Below are positions 1 through 7,318 of a DNA stretch of 46,384 nt, piece by piece. How positions within the stretch are numbered: the first letter of the stretch is position 1; each line of letters begins with the position of its first letter. Origin of the DNA: Puniceicoccaceae bacterium (GTDB taxonomy: Bacteria; Verrucomicrobiota; Verrucomicrobiia; Opitutales; JAFGAQ01); NCBI GenBank assembly GCA_040224245.1, contig JBEGIR010000030.1, positions 1-46,384 on the forward strand, written 5' to 3'. A model generated the notes under the pieces. The model saw nothing but the letters and a program-made list of their open reading frames with translations, had not been told where the DNA came from and did no database searches. The position numbers and the translations under genes were made by a program.

Positions 1-44
1 GAATCCGCTTGATGCAGACGTTCCAATAGGTCACTGTTTTCCAT
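1..44 (-). CDS. 5' end of an unidentified gene, cut by the window edge
   Basis: The minus strand reads ATG at 44-42 and then 14 sense codons, MENSDLLERLHQAD, before the window ends. A good ribosome-binding site (AAGGA, 7 bases before the ATG) supports a real start. It lies downstream of the E2 gene of the pyruvate dehydrogenase operon, where lpd (E3) is often found, but this beginning does not look like the FAD-binding start of an E3, and a terminator separates the two. The start codon and Shine-Dalgarno sit at the foot of an inverted repeat (45-110). Function cannot be told from 14 residues. Confidence 0.6.
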   Translation of the reverse strand, partial: MENSDLLERLHQAD

Positions 45-110
45 GGTGGTTTCCTTATCTTGTTAGTTTTGCTGCCTCCAAGCTTGGTCGCTTGGGGGCG
101 GGAAACCACC
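45..110 (-). promoter_or_regulatory. Leader inverted repeat masking the ribosome-binding site of the partial gene
   Basis: Plus-strand GGTGGTTTCC at 45-54 is the perfect reverse complement of GGAAACCACC at 101-110. In the minus-strand transcript the second arm covers the GGA of the AAGGA Shine-Dalgarno and runs up to the ATG at 44. Inside the loop lies a self-complementary CCAAGCTTGG (78-87 approximately), which can form or compete for a smaller stem. The arrangement looks like a structured 5' leader controlling translation. I do not recognise a known riboswitch class. Confidence 0.4.
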
Positions 111-176
111 TCAAAGTTTTAACAATTTTTGGGACTCTTCCTGTTCGAACGCTGAGCTTATATGAACTGGAGCGCA

Positions 177-212
177 AAAACGGGAAGGATCCGATCAGAG
201 CCTTCCCGTTTT
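177..212 (-). terminator. Rho-independent terminator of the lipoate/PDH operon
   Basis: The arms AAAACGGGAAGG (177-188) and CCTTCCCGTTTT (201-212) pair perfectly around a 12-base loop. Read on the minus strand the stem follows the E2 stop codon by about 30 bases and ends in a run of five T. It closes the operon and separates it from the partial gene at the window edge. Confidence 0.85.
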
Positions 213-244
213 GAAGTGGAGTGGTGAGGAGTGAATGGAGTGTG

Positions 245-1597
245 TCAGATCAGCATCATCGCAGGGTTTTCGATGATTTCCTTCAATGCCTTGAGATACT
301 GTGCGCCGACGGCACCGTCGACGATGCGGTGATCGCCGCTCAGTCCCACATGCATGCGGTCGCCGGGAACGATTTCGCCCTTGGCGTTGACCACGGGTTT
401 GCGAACAGTGGCACCGACGGAGAGGATGGCGGCGTTGGGCGGATTGATGATGCCATAGAAACTGTGGATGCCATACATGCCCAGATTGGTCACCGTGAAG
501 GTGGAGCCGGACATTTCGTCAGGTTTGAGCTTCTTGTTCTGCGCCTTGGCGATCAATTCCTTGGCCTCGGCACTGATCTGGCGCAGCCCCTTGAGGTGTG
601 CATTCTTGATCGTCGGTGTAACGAGACCCTCCTCAACCGCGACGGCAAAGGCCATGTGCACCTCACCGTGCTGTTTGATGTGATCTCCCATCCAGGATGC
701 ATTGGCGGCGGGAACTTCGCGCAGGGCCTCGGTGGCAGCCTTGAGAATGAAGTCATTGACCGAAAACTTGAAGCCTCCCTGTTCTTTGGGCAGCGAGCTG
801 GTTTTGGCATTGATCAAGGAACGCATCTCGAGCAGCGGCCCCATATCGACCTCGATATCGAGATAGAAGTGGGGGATCTGCGTCTTGGATTCGAGTAGGC
901 GCTTTGCGATGACAGCACGCATGTTGCTGACTGGCAGATCGACGGTTTCGCCAATGCCTGGACCTGAAACGGGGGCACTGGCTGCCGTACCCGCAGCGGA
1001 TGACGCCGCCCTGGGTGTAGCGGTTCCCTTCTCAGCGGCCTCGAGCACATCCTTGCGAACGATGCGACCACCGGGACCTGAACCCTTCACCTGTGCGATG
1101 TCGACTCCCTTTTCCGCAGCGATCTTTTTCGCGAGCGGAGAGGCCTTGATGCGCTTGCCATCGCTGCTGTTTGAAGTGTCGGATGATGGCGACCCACCGG
1201 AGCTGCTTGCCTGGGAGGATTCCGCCTTGGAACCCGAATCAGATGGGGACGCGGAGGAGGATGCTTCCTCCTGTTTTTCCTTGGATTTGGATTCCTGCTT
1301 TGCATCTTCCTTCGCGGGTTCATCACCAGCGGAAGGGGTTACATCGGGTGCCTTTTCGCCCTTATTTCCGATGGCGCAAATGGGTTCGCCCACGGCGACC
1401 TGTCCACCTGCTTTGACATACTGCTTGAGCAGGACGCCATCGGAAAATACCTCCATTTCCATGGTCGCCTTATCGGTTTCGATCTCGACGATCATGTCTC
1501 CGGAAGCGACGCTGTCGCCCTCTTTTTTCAGCCACGATACGATGGTCCCGACGGACATGGTATCGCTGAGTTTGGGCATTTCAATGAGTTCAGCCAT
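245..1597 (-). CDS. pdhC: Pyruvate dehydrogenase E2, dihydrolipoamide acetyltransferase
   Basis: This is the core E2 of the pyruvate dehydrogenase complex: its swinging lipoyl arm takes the acetyl group from E1 and passes it to CoA. The 450 residues show one lipoyl domain (about 1-80) with the lipoylated Lys43 in ETDKATMEMEV, a long Ser/Lys/Glu-rich linker (about 85-145), a peripheral subunit-binding domain (about 150-185, ASPLAKKIAAEKG), a second flexible linker, and the catalytic domain (about 215-450) with DHRIVDGA, catalytic His423 and Asp427. A single lipoyl domain is the short form of E2. It is the last gene of the operon, 21 bases after pdhB. Its lipoyl group would be supplied by LipB and LipA, encoded upstream in the same transcript. 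No E3 gene follows. A branched-chain E2 is less likely, given the adjacent PDH-type E1 pair. Confidence 0.95.
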   Translation of the reverse strand: MAELIEMPKLSDTMSVGTIVSWLKKEGDSVASGDMIVEIETDKATMEMEVFSDGVLLKQYVKAGGQVAVGEPICAIGNKGEKAPDVTPSAGDEPAKEDAKQESKSKEKQEEASSSASPSDSGSKAESSQASSSGGSPSSDTSNSSDGKRIKASPLAKKIAAEKGVDIAQVKGSGPGGRIVRKDVLEAAEKGTATPRAASSAAGTAASAPVSGPGIGETVDLPVSNMRAVIAKRLLESKTQIPHFYLDIEVDMGPLLEMRSLINAKTSSLPKEQGGFKFSVNDFILKAATEALREVPAANASWMGDHIKQHGEVHMAFAVAVEEGLVTPTIKNAHLKGLRQISAEAKELIAKAQNKKLKPDEMSGSTFTVTNLGMYGIHSFYGIINPPNAAILSVGATVRKPVVNAKGEIVPGDRMHVGLSGDHRIVDGAVGAQYLKALKEIIENPAMMLI

Positions 1598-1618
1598 GAT
1601 GTGTAATGGGTTTGCAAG

Positions 1619-2593
1619 TTAGAGGATTTCGGCGGCCTTTTTGACCACACGCTGTGCATCCGGAATTTGAAGTTTCTCGAGCGGCATGCTGTAGATCTGG
1701 GGAGCATCGATGGCCGAAACACGCTTGATCGGAGCGTCGAGGTCATCAAAGGCCTTGTCCTGGATCAGAGCAGCGATCTGGGCGTCCACTCCGCAGAAGG
1801 GCTTGTTCTCCTCAACGAGCACAACGCGGTGAGTCTTGCGTACGGACTTGAGAATGGTTTCCTCGTCGAGTGGACGGATCGAACGCAGGTCCACAACCTC
1901 GACGGAGATATCATACTGCTCCTCAAGGATTTCGGCGGCCTTGAGACAAGTGATGACGGCTCGCCCGTGTGCGATGAGCGAAAGATCGGAACCCTCCTTC
2001 TTTACATCGGCCTTGCCGATGGGGACCAGGTATTCCTCCTCGGGGACCTCGCCCTTGTCGTTGTAGAGAATGGTATTCTCCATGACCATGACCGGATCGT
2101 TGTCGCGGATGGCGGCCTTCATCAAACCCTTGGCGTCATAGGCCGTTGCCGGGCAGACCACCTTGAGGCCGGGTGTATTGGCCAGGAAATTTTCGGGTGT
2201 ATGGGAGTGTGTCGCACCGACGGCAGTGCCACCATTGGCGGGGCCGCGAATGACGATGGGGCAATGGATCTGCCCGCCGGACATGTAGCGCACATTGGCG
2301 GCGTTGTTGATGATCTGGTCCCATGCCACGTAGGCAAAGCTCCAGAACATCAGCTCCATGACCGGGCGAATGCCCAGCATGGAGGCACCGATGCCCATGC
2401 CGATAAAACCGGCCTCACTGATCGGGGCATCGACGACCCGCTTGTCGCCAAATTTTTTGAGCAGTCCTTCGGTGACCTTGTAGGCACCATCAAACTGGGC
2501 AACTTCTTCTCCGATGATCACAACGTTTTCGTCCCGCTTGAGTTCCTCAGCAAGGGCTTCGTTGATCGCCTGACGATAGGTAATACTACGCAT
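1619..2593 (-). CDS. pdhB: Pyruvate dehydrogenase E1 component, beta subunit
   Basis: This is the beta subunit of the alpha2beta2 type of E1, which decarboxylates pyruvate with thiamine diphosphate and reductively acetylates E2. The 324 residues fit the family length. The start, MRSITYRQAINEALAEEL, is the usual one. Visible hallmarks are IGEEVAQFDGAYKVT, the segment DAPISEAGFIGMGIGA, the pyrimidine-domain stretch THSHTPENFLA, and the transketolase C-terminal domain with RSIRPLDEETI and VEENKPFCGVDAQIAA. It lies 36 bases after pdhA and 21 bases before the E2 gene. Confidence 0.96.
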   Translation of the reverse strand: MRSITYRQAINEALAEELKRDENVVIIGEEVAQFDGAYKVTEGLLKKFGDKRVVDAPISEAGFIGMGIGASMLGIRPVMELMFWSFAYVAWDQIINNAANVRYMSGGQIHCPIVIRGPANGGTAVGATHSHTPENFLANTPGLKVVCPATAYDAKGLMKAAIRDNDPVMVMENTILYNDKGEVPEEEYLVPIGKADVKKEGSDLSLIAHGRAVITCLKAAEILEEQYDISVEVVDLRSIRPLDEETILKSVRKTHRVVLVEENKPFCGVDAQIAALIQDKAFDDLDAPIKRVSAIDAPQIYSMPLEKLQIPDAQRVVKKAAEIL

Positions 2594-2629
2594 GAAAGTA
2601 TGAATGGTTAGCTGGATTGGCGCTGCGGT

Positions 2630-3754
2630 TCAGAGGGTTTCAAAAAAGAAGGTACCCTCCGCCATTTTTTGATCGGGATGGTCGGTATCCCAATAGATGT
2701 CAGACATCAGCTCCTCCTGTGGAGGGAAGGGACTCTTGTCCGCAAACTGTGCCGACTTCTCGGCCTCCTCGGTGGCTTCGGCGCGGATCTGCTTGAGCAG
2801 GTCATCGGTGAGCACACCTTCCTGCTTCAGGGTTTCCTCGTAGAGCGTGATCGGGTCCTTATTCTTCTTATAGTTCTCGATCTCCTCCTTGGTGCGGTAG
2901 GACTTGTCGGGATCGGACATGGAGTGTCCGCGATAGCGATAGGTCCAGAGCTCGACGATGCTGGGGGTCTGGTTTTCCCGAGCATCAGTCATTGCCTTGT
3001 TGAGGATGGAGCGCGCTTCGTAGACGGAATTTCCGTTGCCGGCATACCAACCCATCTTGTAAGCCTCTGCGCGCTGGGCCAACACATCGGCTGCGGAGGA
3101 ACGCTCCTGGCTCGTACCCATGGAATACCCATTATTTTCGATGAGATAGACCACGGGAATGCGCCAGAGGGAGGCAAGGTTGAGCGACTCGTGGAAGACA
3201 CCCTGGTTGACGGCACCTTCGCCGAGCATGCAGACAGCGCAGCCCTTGAGACCCTTATACTTCAGGGCATAGGCGAGGCCCAGTCCGAGTGGAGTCTGGC
3301 CCGCCACGATGCCATGACCGCCCCAGTAGCGCTTGTCGGGTGCAAAGTAGTGCATGGAGCCACCCTTGCCCTTGGAACAACCGGTGAATTTGCCCTGAAG
3401 CTCGGCCATGCATTCATTCATGGACATGCCGACGGCGAGTGCGATGCCGTGGTCACGGTAGGCCGTGATCACGTGATCGTTTTCGCCCATGAGCGATGCC
3501 ACAGAGGCGGCGATGGATTCCTGGCCAATGTAGAGGTGAAGGAAACCACCGATTTTGCCCTGCTGGTAAACGCGAAGGGTGCGTTCCTCAAATCGCCGGA
3601 TGCGGATCATCTCGCGCAGCAGATGGATGCGCTCCTCCTTCGAGAGGGATTTGTTGATCGGGTCTTTTCCGTATTTTTTGTTGTGTTCGAGGACCTCCTC
3701 GCGCGCGGCGATGGAAAATTCCTTGGAACGTTCAGATACTCTTTGGGTAGGCAC
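2630..3754 (-). CDS. pdhA: Pyruvate dehydrogenase E1 component, alpha subunit
   Basis: This is the thiamine diphosphate-binding subunit of E1. The 374 residues carry ITAYRDHGIALAVG, the GKFTGCSKGKGGSMHYF loop, the thiamine diphosphate/Mg motif GEGAVNQGVFHESLNLA through IENNGYSMGTS, and the conserved YRYRGHSMSDP loop near residue 275, the site phosphorylated in eukaryotic E1. An N-terminal stretch of about 35 residues rich in charged residues precedes the fold. The gene starts 59 bases after lipA and leads into pdhB and the E2 gene on the same strand. Splitting E1 into alpha and beta is unlike the single-chain AceE of enterobacteria. Confidence 0.96.
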   Translation of the reverse strand: MPTQRVSERSKEFSIAAREEVLEHNKKYGKDPINKSLSKEERIHLLREMIRIRRFEERTLRVYQQGKIGGFLHLYIGQESIAASVASLMGENDHVITAYRDHGIALAVGMSMNECMAELQGKFTGCSKGKGGSMHYFAPDKRYWGGHGIVAGQTPLGLGLAYALKYKGLKGCAVCMLGEGAVNQGVFHESLNLASLWRIPVVYLIENNGYSMGTSQERSSAADVLAQRAEAYKMGWYAGNGNSVYEARSILNKAMTDARENQTPSIVELWTYRYRGHSMSDPDKSYRTKEEIENYKKNKDPITLYEETLKQEGVLTDDLLKQIRAEATEEAEKSAQFADKSPFPPQEELMSDIYWDTDHPDQKMAEGTFFFETL

Positions 3755-3813
3755 GATTGCTGATTAAGTATTTCGGTTGTGAAAGGTTTGAAAGCTGAAA
3801 AAGCGCGGCCCCA

Positions 3814-4686
3814 TCAGGCACTGCTGCGCTCGGGCTTGCGGTAGCGGGCTGACTGCTCGTCAGCTTGGTAGGAGGAGCGCACGAGCGGCCCGGACTCGAC
3901 GACGTCAAATCCGAGTTCAAGCCCCCAGGATTTCCAGTGCTCGAACTCCTCAGGGGTAACCCAGCGGTCGATGGCCACATGATCCGGGGTTGGCTGCAGA
4001 TATTGCCCGATGGTGACGATGCGTACGCCTGCATCGTACATGTCGGTGAGCACATCTTCAATTTCCTCCTGCTGCTCACCGATGCCGAGCATGATGCCGG
4101 ACTTGGTTGGAAATCCGCGCTTGGCCGAATGTTCGAGCACTGCGAGAGAGCGGTCGTAGCGTGCGGTTTTGCGGATGGGACGCTGCAGGCGTTCGACGGT
4201 CTCCATGTTGTGGTTGAAAATCTCGGGTTTGGCATCGAGCACGATATCGAGATGATCCATGTTGCCCCGGAAGTCGGCGGTGAGCACCTCCACAGCAGTT
4301 TGTGGGCAGCGCTGGTGGATCGCACGAATCGTGGCGGCCCAGATCGAGGCGCCACCATCTTTGAGGTCATCGCGCGCCACTGAGGTCACCACGCAGTGTT
4401 TCAAATTCATTTTGGCGACAGCCAGAGCCACGCGCACCGGTTCACCGAGGTCGAGTTCCGTCGGACGACCGGTTTGAATCGCGCAGAAGCGACAGGAGCG
4501 CGTGCAGATGTTGCCGAGAATCATGACCGTTGCGGTGCCTCGGGACCAGCATTCTCCCATATTGGGACACTGTGCGCTCTGGCAAACTGTATGCAGTTGG
4601 TTCTGCTCTACGGTCTCGCGCGTTTCCCGGTACATCGCACCGGTCGGCAACTTGGCTTTCAACCACTTTGGCTTACTTTTCAGCAT
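3814..4686 (-). CDS. lipA: Lipoyl synthase
   Basis: This radical SAM enzyme inserts two sulfurs into protein-bound octanoyl groups to make the lipoyl cofactor. The 290-residue protein shows both [4Fe-4S] sites: the auxiliary cluster cysteines in CQSAQCPNMGEC (35, 40, 46) and the radical SAM motif CTRSCRFC (61, 65, 68). The terminal RSSYQADE supplies the serine typical of the auxiliary cluster. The start overlaps the end of lipB by 7 bases, which suggests translational coupling. Placement directly ahead of pdhA-pdhB-E2 ties cofactor synthesis to its main acceptor. Confidence 0.97.
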   Translation of the reverse strand: MLKSKPKWLKAKLPTGAMYRETRETVEQNQLHTVCQSAQCPNMGECWSRGTATVMILGNICTRSCRFCAIQTGRPTELDLGEPVRVALAVAKMNLKHCVVTSVARDDLKDGGASIWAATIRAIHQRCPQTAVEVLTADFRGNMDHLDIVLDAKPEIFNHNMETVERLQRPIRKTARYDRSLAVLEHSAKRGFPTKSGIMLGIGEQQEEIEDVLTDMYDAGVRIVTIGQYLQPTPDHVAIDRWVTPEEFEHWKSWGLELGFDVVESGPLVRSSYQADEQSARYRKPERSSA

Positions 4687-5444
4687 GGGTTCGCATAGTT
4701 AGTGAAAATCCCCCAGAATTCAACTTCTAATAGGTGCTTGACCATGGCCATATCGGGTATGTAACCCAGTTCGGCAGCCATGGAGGTGACGGTTCCGTCG
4801 GTGATGCCGCAGGGAACGATTCCGGCAAAGTGTTCGAGGTCGGGATCGACGTTGAGTGCGAGACCATGGTAGGTGACCCACTGTTTCACTGCAATTCCCA
4901 TGGCAGCGATCTTACGCTTCTCCAGCCAGATGCCCGTCATTCCCTGCCTCCGGCTGGCGAACAGACCAAAATGGGCGAGGGTGCGGATAAGGGCTTCTTC
5001 TAAATGACGCAGGTAGCGGTGCAGATCCTTGTGATGGGCGAGGTTGACGATGGGGTAGGCGACCAACTGGCCGGGGCCGTGGTAAGTGACGTCGCCTCCA
5101 CGGTTGGTCATTTCCACGGCAATGCCAGCCTGTTCGAGCAATGCTGCTCCCCATTTGAGATGTTGTTCGGCATTCTTGCGCCTTCCGATGGTGTAAACGG
5201 GGGAGTGCTCGGTAAAAATGAGCGTATCGCCGCGCTCACCAGCGATGCGCTCGGCTACGCAAAGCAGCTGCCGGTCATAGGCCTCTTTGTAGGAAGTGCG
5301 CCCCCAATCTACCGTATTGCCAATCATGTGAGACTGATCTTGCTGCACGATTTGATAATACGCAATCTTCGGAATGACGGAACGGGGTGGATTTGTGCCG
5401 GACTGCTCCTCCACTGCATTATGGGCTGGAGCAGGCTCATGCAT
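4680..5444 (-). CDS. lipB: Octanoyl-[ACP]:protein octanoyltransferase
   Basis: LipB moves octanoate from acyl carrier protein to the lipoyl domain lysine, the first step of de novo lipoylation. The 254 residues contain RRGGDVTYHGPGQLVAYP-type residues (NRGGDVTYHGPGQ), the catalytic Lys in KQWVTYHGLALNV, and the catalytic Cys in GIVPCGI. There are about 40 extra residues before the usual family start, so an internal Met (MIGNTVDWG, about residue 40) is possible. The chosen ATG overlaps the last codons of the DUF456 gene by 8 bases (ATGCATGA), which favours coupled translation from this upstream start. It overlaps lipA at its other end. Confidence 0.95.
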   Translation of the reverse strand: MHEPAPAHNAVEEQSGTNPPRSVIPKIAYYQIVQQDQSHMIGNTVDWGRTSYKEAYDRQLLCVAERIAGERGDTLIFTEHSPVYTIGRRKNAEQHLKWGAALLEQAGIAVEMTNRGGDVTYHGPGQLVAYPIVNLAHHKDLHRYLRHLEEALIRTLAHFGLFASRRQGMTGIWLEKRKIAAMGIAVKQWVTYHGLALNVDPDLEHFAGIVPCGITDGTVTSMAAELGYIPDMAMVKHLLEVEFWGIFTNYANPC

Positions 5445-5952
5445 ACATGAAAAAACCGACGATCATCATCGCGGAAACTGCCACCTTGAACAACATGGCT
5501 GCCACACCCCCGAGAAAGGAACCAAAGCCTGCCCGACCCGCCTTGCGCCACTCCTGTCCCCCGATGAGTTCGAAGAGAATGGCCCCGATGAGCGGTCCGA
5601 AAATCAGCCAGAAGAGGGGAGGTGGGATGAAAAAACCGATCAATCCGCCGACGATGGCTCCCAGTCCGCCCCGCCAGGTGGCTCCGAATCGCCGCGCCCC
5701 CCAGTAGGTCAGCGCGTAGTCACCAGCCATGGCGACCAGGGAAAGACCCAACATGATGAGGATAAACTGCCAACTGACGGAGTGGTCGGGCACCCACAGG
5801 CGGTGCAAAACGATGCCCGTTAGCACGACAAAGTTGCCGGGAGCCACAGGCAGGATCGTCAGGACAAATCCGATTAGAAAAAAGAGCCACAGCATCGCCA
5901 TGGCCCAAAAGGGGGCCGAGCTGAGAAAATCCGGTATCCAGTCCCAATTCAT
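5437..5952 (-). CDS. DUF456 family integral membrane protein
   Basis: This is a small inner-membrane protein of 171 residues with unknown function. Hydrophobic segments lie at about 14-32, 36-55, 62-85, 95-130 (glycine-rich, GGLGAIVGGLIGFFIPPPL) and 148-170. The glycine-rich central repeat followed by a Pro-rich turn and FGPLIGAILFELIGG is characteristic of DUF456. It is the first gene of the lipB-lipA-pdh operon and overlaps lipB by 8 bases. No link between DUF456 and lipoate is known to me, so its place may only mark the operon head. Confidence 0.85.
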   Translation of the reverse strand: MNWDWIPDFLSSAPFWAMAMLWLFFLIGFVLTILPVAPGNFVVLTGIVLHRLWVPDHSVSWQFILIMLGLSLVAMAGDYALTYWGARRFGATWRGGLGAIVGGLIGFFIPPPLFWLIFGPLIGAILFELIGGQEWRKAGRAGFGSFLGGVAAMLFKVAVSAMMIVGFFMYA

Positions 5953-6024
5953 GATAGTGTAATGTGCTGTTGATGGCGGAGCAACGCAACCTGCTTGATT
6001 GAGGAGAGGGATTGGTGTTGCGCG

Positions 6025-7035
6025 TTACTTCAGACGGCTCACGGCGAGCGTGTGTTCCTTGAGCGGCTTGCCGTTGAGCAAGTGATTCTGAAGAATGCGT
6101 TCAATGACATCGGGAGTGCAGCTCATGTACCAGACTCCGTCGGGCTGCACGAGCAGGTGGGGTCCCTTCTGGCAAATGTCAAAACATTGAACAGGAGTCA
6201 GGGCGACGACGGGCTTGGGGTCGTTGCTCAGTCCGAGTTCTTTCAGACGCTTTCGCAAATATTTGAGGGATTCTGCTCCTTTATCCGCGTGGCAGCATTT
6301 CCCACACTGTGCACCACCGCAGAAAAACAGGTGATATTTGATGGTTTCGATGCCCAATCGCTCCACCTTGCGTTTGAGCTGGGAATTCAGGCGCGGTGTA
6401 TCGGAGAGGGATTTGTTGAATTTTCGAACGTAGCCGGCTTTGCGAAAGATCTCAAAAAGCTCCCTGCTGATCCACGCATCCGTGGCCGCGTAAGTGATCT
6501 GCTTGGGAGTCAGTTCGTCCTTGGCCCAGTTGGTTACCTGCGCACTTTTGGAGATGCGTTTGCCCAGCAGGATGGCACAGAGACTGCGCAGGCCCGTGTT
6601 GTTGATTTTGGCGACTCGCGCCAAGTCGGCAAGGTCGATGAAAGCTTCGGGGGCAAAGGGGAAGAGCTTCATGAGACCGGCCAAATCATCCCTTATGGCG
6701 ACGCCTGCTTTGGTGATGCTTGCATCTGCAAATAACTCTGCAATGCCGGACTTGTCCTCAATGCGATTGAGCTGGATCAAGTATGCCTTTTTGCGTGTGC
6801 ACAGCTGCAGCAGTGAGGGCAGGTAGACATCTGTCTTTCGAAAGCTCGGACGGGTTTCGGTGTCAAACCCCAGGATCTTCTCGCGGCGCAGTTCCTTAAG
6901 GGCGATGGTCAACTCCTGTGCCTCGCGGACCAATTCTGTGGGTCCCTCATATTCGACCAGCGGCAGTTTGTTGATTTCTTCTTTGGTAATTGATTGGGCG
7001 AATGGATTTGTTTTGTAGTTCAGAGGGCCAATCAT
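6025..7035 (-). CDS. DEDD 3'-5' exonuclease (RNase D-like) fused to a thioredoxin-like [2Fe-2S] ferredoxin domain
   Basis: The first half (about residues 15-205 from the chosen start) is a 3'-5' exonuclease domain: ILGFDTETRPSF gives the first two acidic residues (Asp58, Glu60), AGVAIRDDLAGL and FIDLADLA the middle, and YAATDAW the last (Asp186). The C-terminal part (about 230-325) is a thioredoxin-like ferredoxin with Cys239 and Cys244 (HLFFCGGAQC) and the pattern CFDICQKGPHLLVQPDGVWY (Cys284, Cys288). The substrate is unknown; RNase D and WRN-type exonucleases share this fold. The ATG at 7035 is preferred because IGPL...ITKEEINKLPL resembles family starts; an in-frame ATG at 7158 adds 41 residues without visible homology. 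No operon partner. Confidence 0.85.
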   Translation of the reverse strand: MIGPLNYKTNPFAQSITKEEINKLPLVEYEGPTELVREAQELTIALKELRREKILGFDTETRPSFRKTDVYLPSLLQLCTRKKAYLIQLNRIEDKSGIAELFADASITKAGVAIRDDLAGLMKLFPFAPEAFIDLADLARVAKINNTGLRSLCAILLGKRISKSAQVTNWAKDELTPKQITYAATDAWISRELFEIFRKAGYVRKFNKSLSDTPRLNSQLKRKVERLGIETIKYHLFFCGGAQCGKCCHADKGAESLKYLRKRLKELGLSNDPKPVVALTPVQCFDICQKGPHLLVQPDGVWYMSCTPDVIERILQNHLLNGKPLKEHTLAVSRLK

Positions 7036-7284
7036 TGATACAGTCCAGTTTGTCCGTTTGCGTGAAATTGCGATTTGATCAACGCAGTTCATAAACAACA
7101 ACTCGCCATTGGGGAAGGAAGAATTGTGCTGAGTCTCGATAAATTTGAAGGTTGGCATCGAATCCGCTCACATCACATGGAAGTGACGTTCAACCTGATG
7201 TGAGGCAAAGGAAAGTGGAGAACAACGCTTTCGCTTGCGAGCAGCCGAGATTCGGACAAGTTGAAAACGTGCCGTTAAAACAGA

Positions 7285-7314
7285 GCTTTGCAGCTCGGGA
7301 TGACGCTTTGCAGC
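7285..7314 (+). repeat. Tandem 10-bp direct repeat upstream of the GH13 gene
   Basis: GCTTTGCAGC occurs at 7285-7294 and again at 7305-7314, exactly 20 bp apart, that is two helical turns. The second copy ends 4 bases before the GH13 start codon at 7319. The spacing fits a regulator binding one face of the helix, but no known operator consensus matches. Confidence 0.3.
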
Positions 7315-7318
7315 AACT

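Noticed and set aside
1-44. The edge gene as lpd (E3)
   Set aside because: Its first 14 residues do not match the FAD-binding start of E3, and a terminator lies between it and the E2 gene.
1667-3763. Long plus-strand frames opposite pdhB and pdhA (up to 364 codons)
   Set aside because: They mirror the codon bias of the clear E1 genes on the other strand and show no domain or family resemblance.
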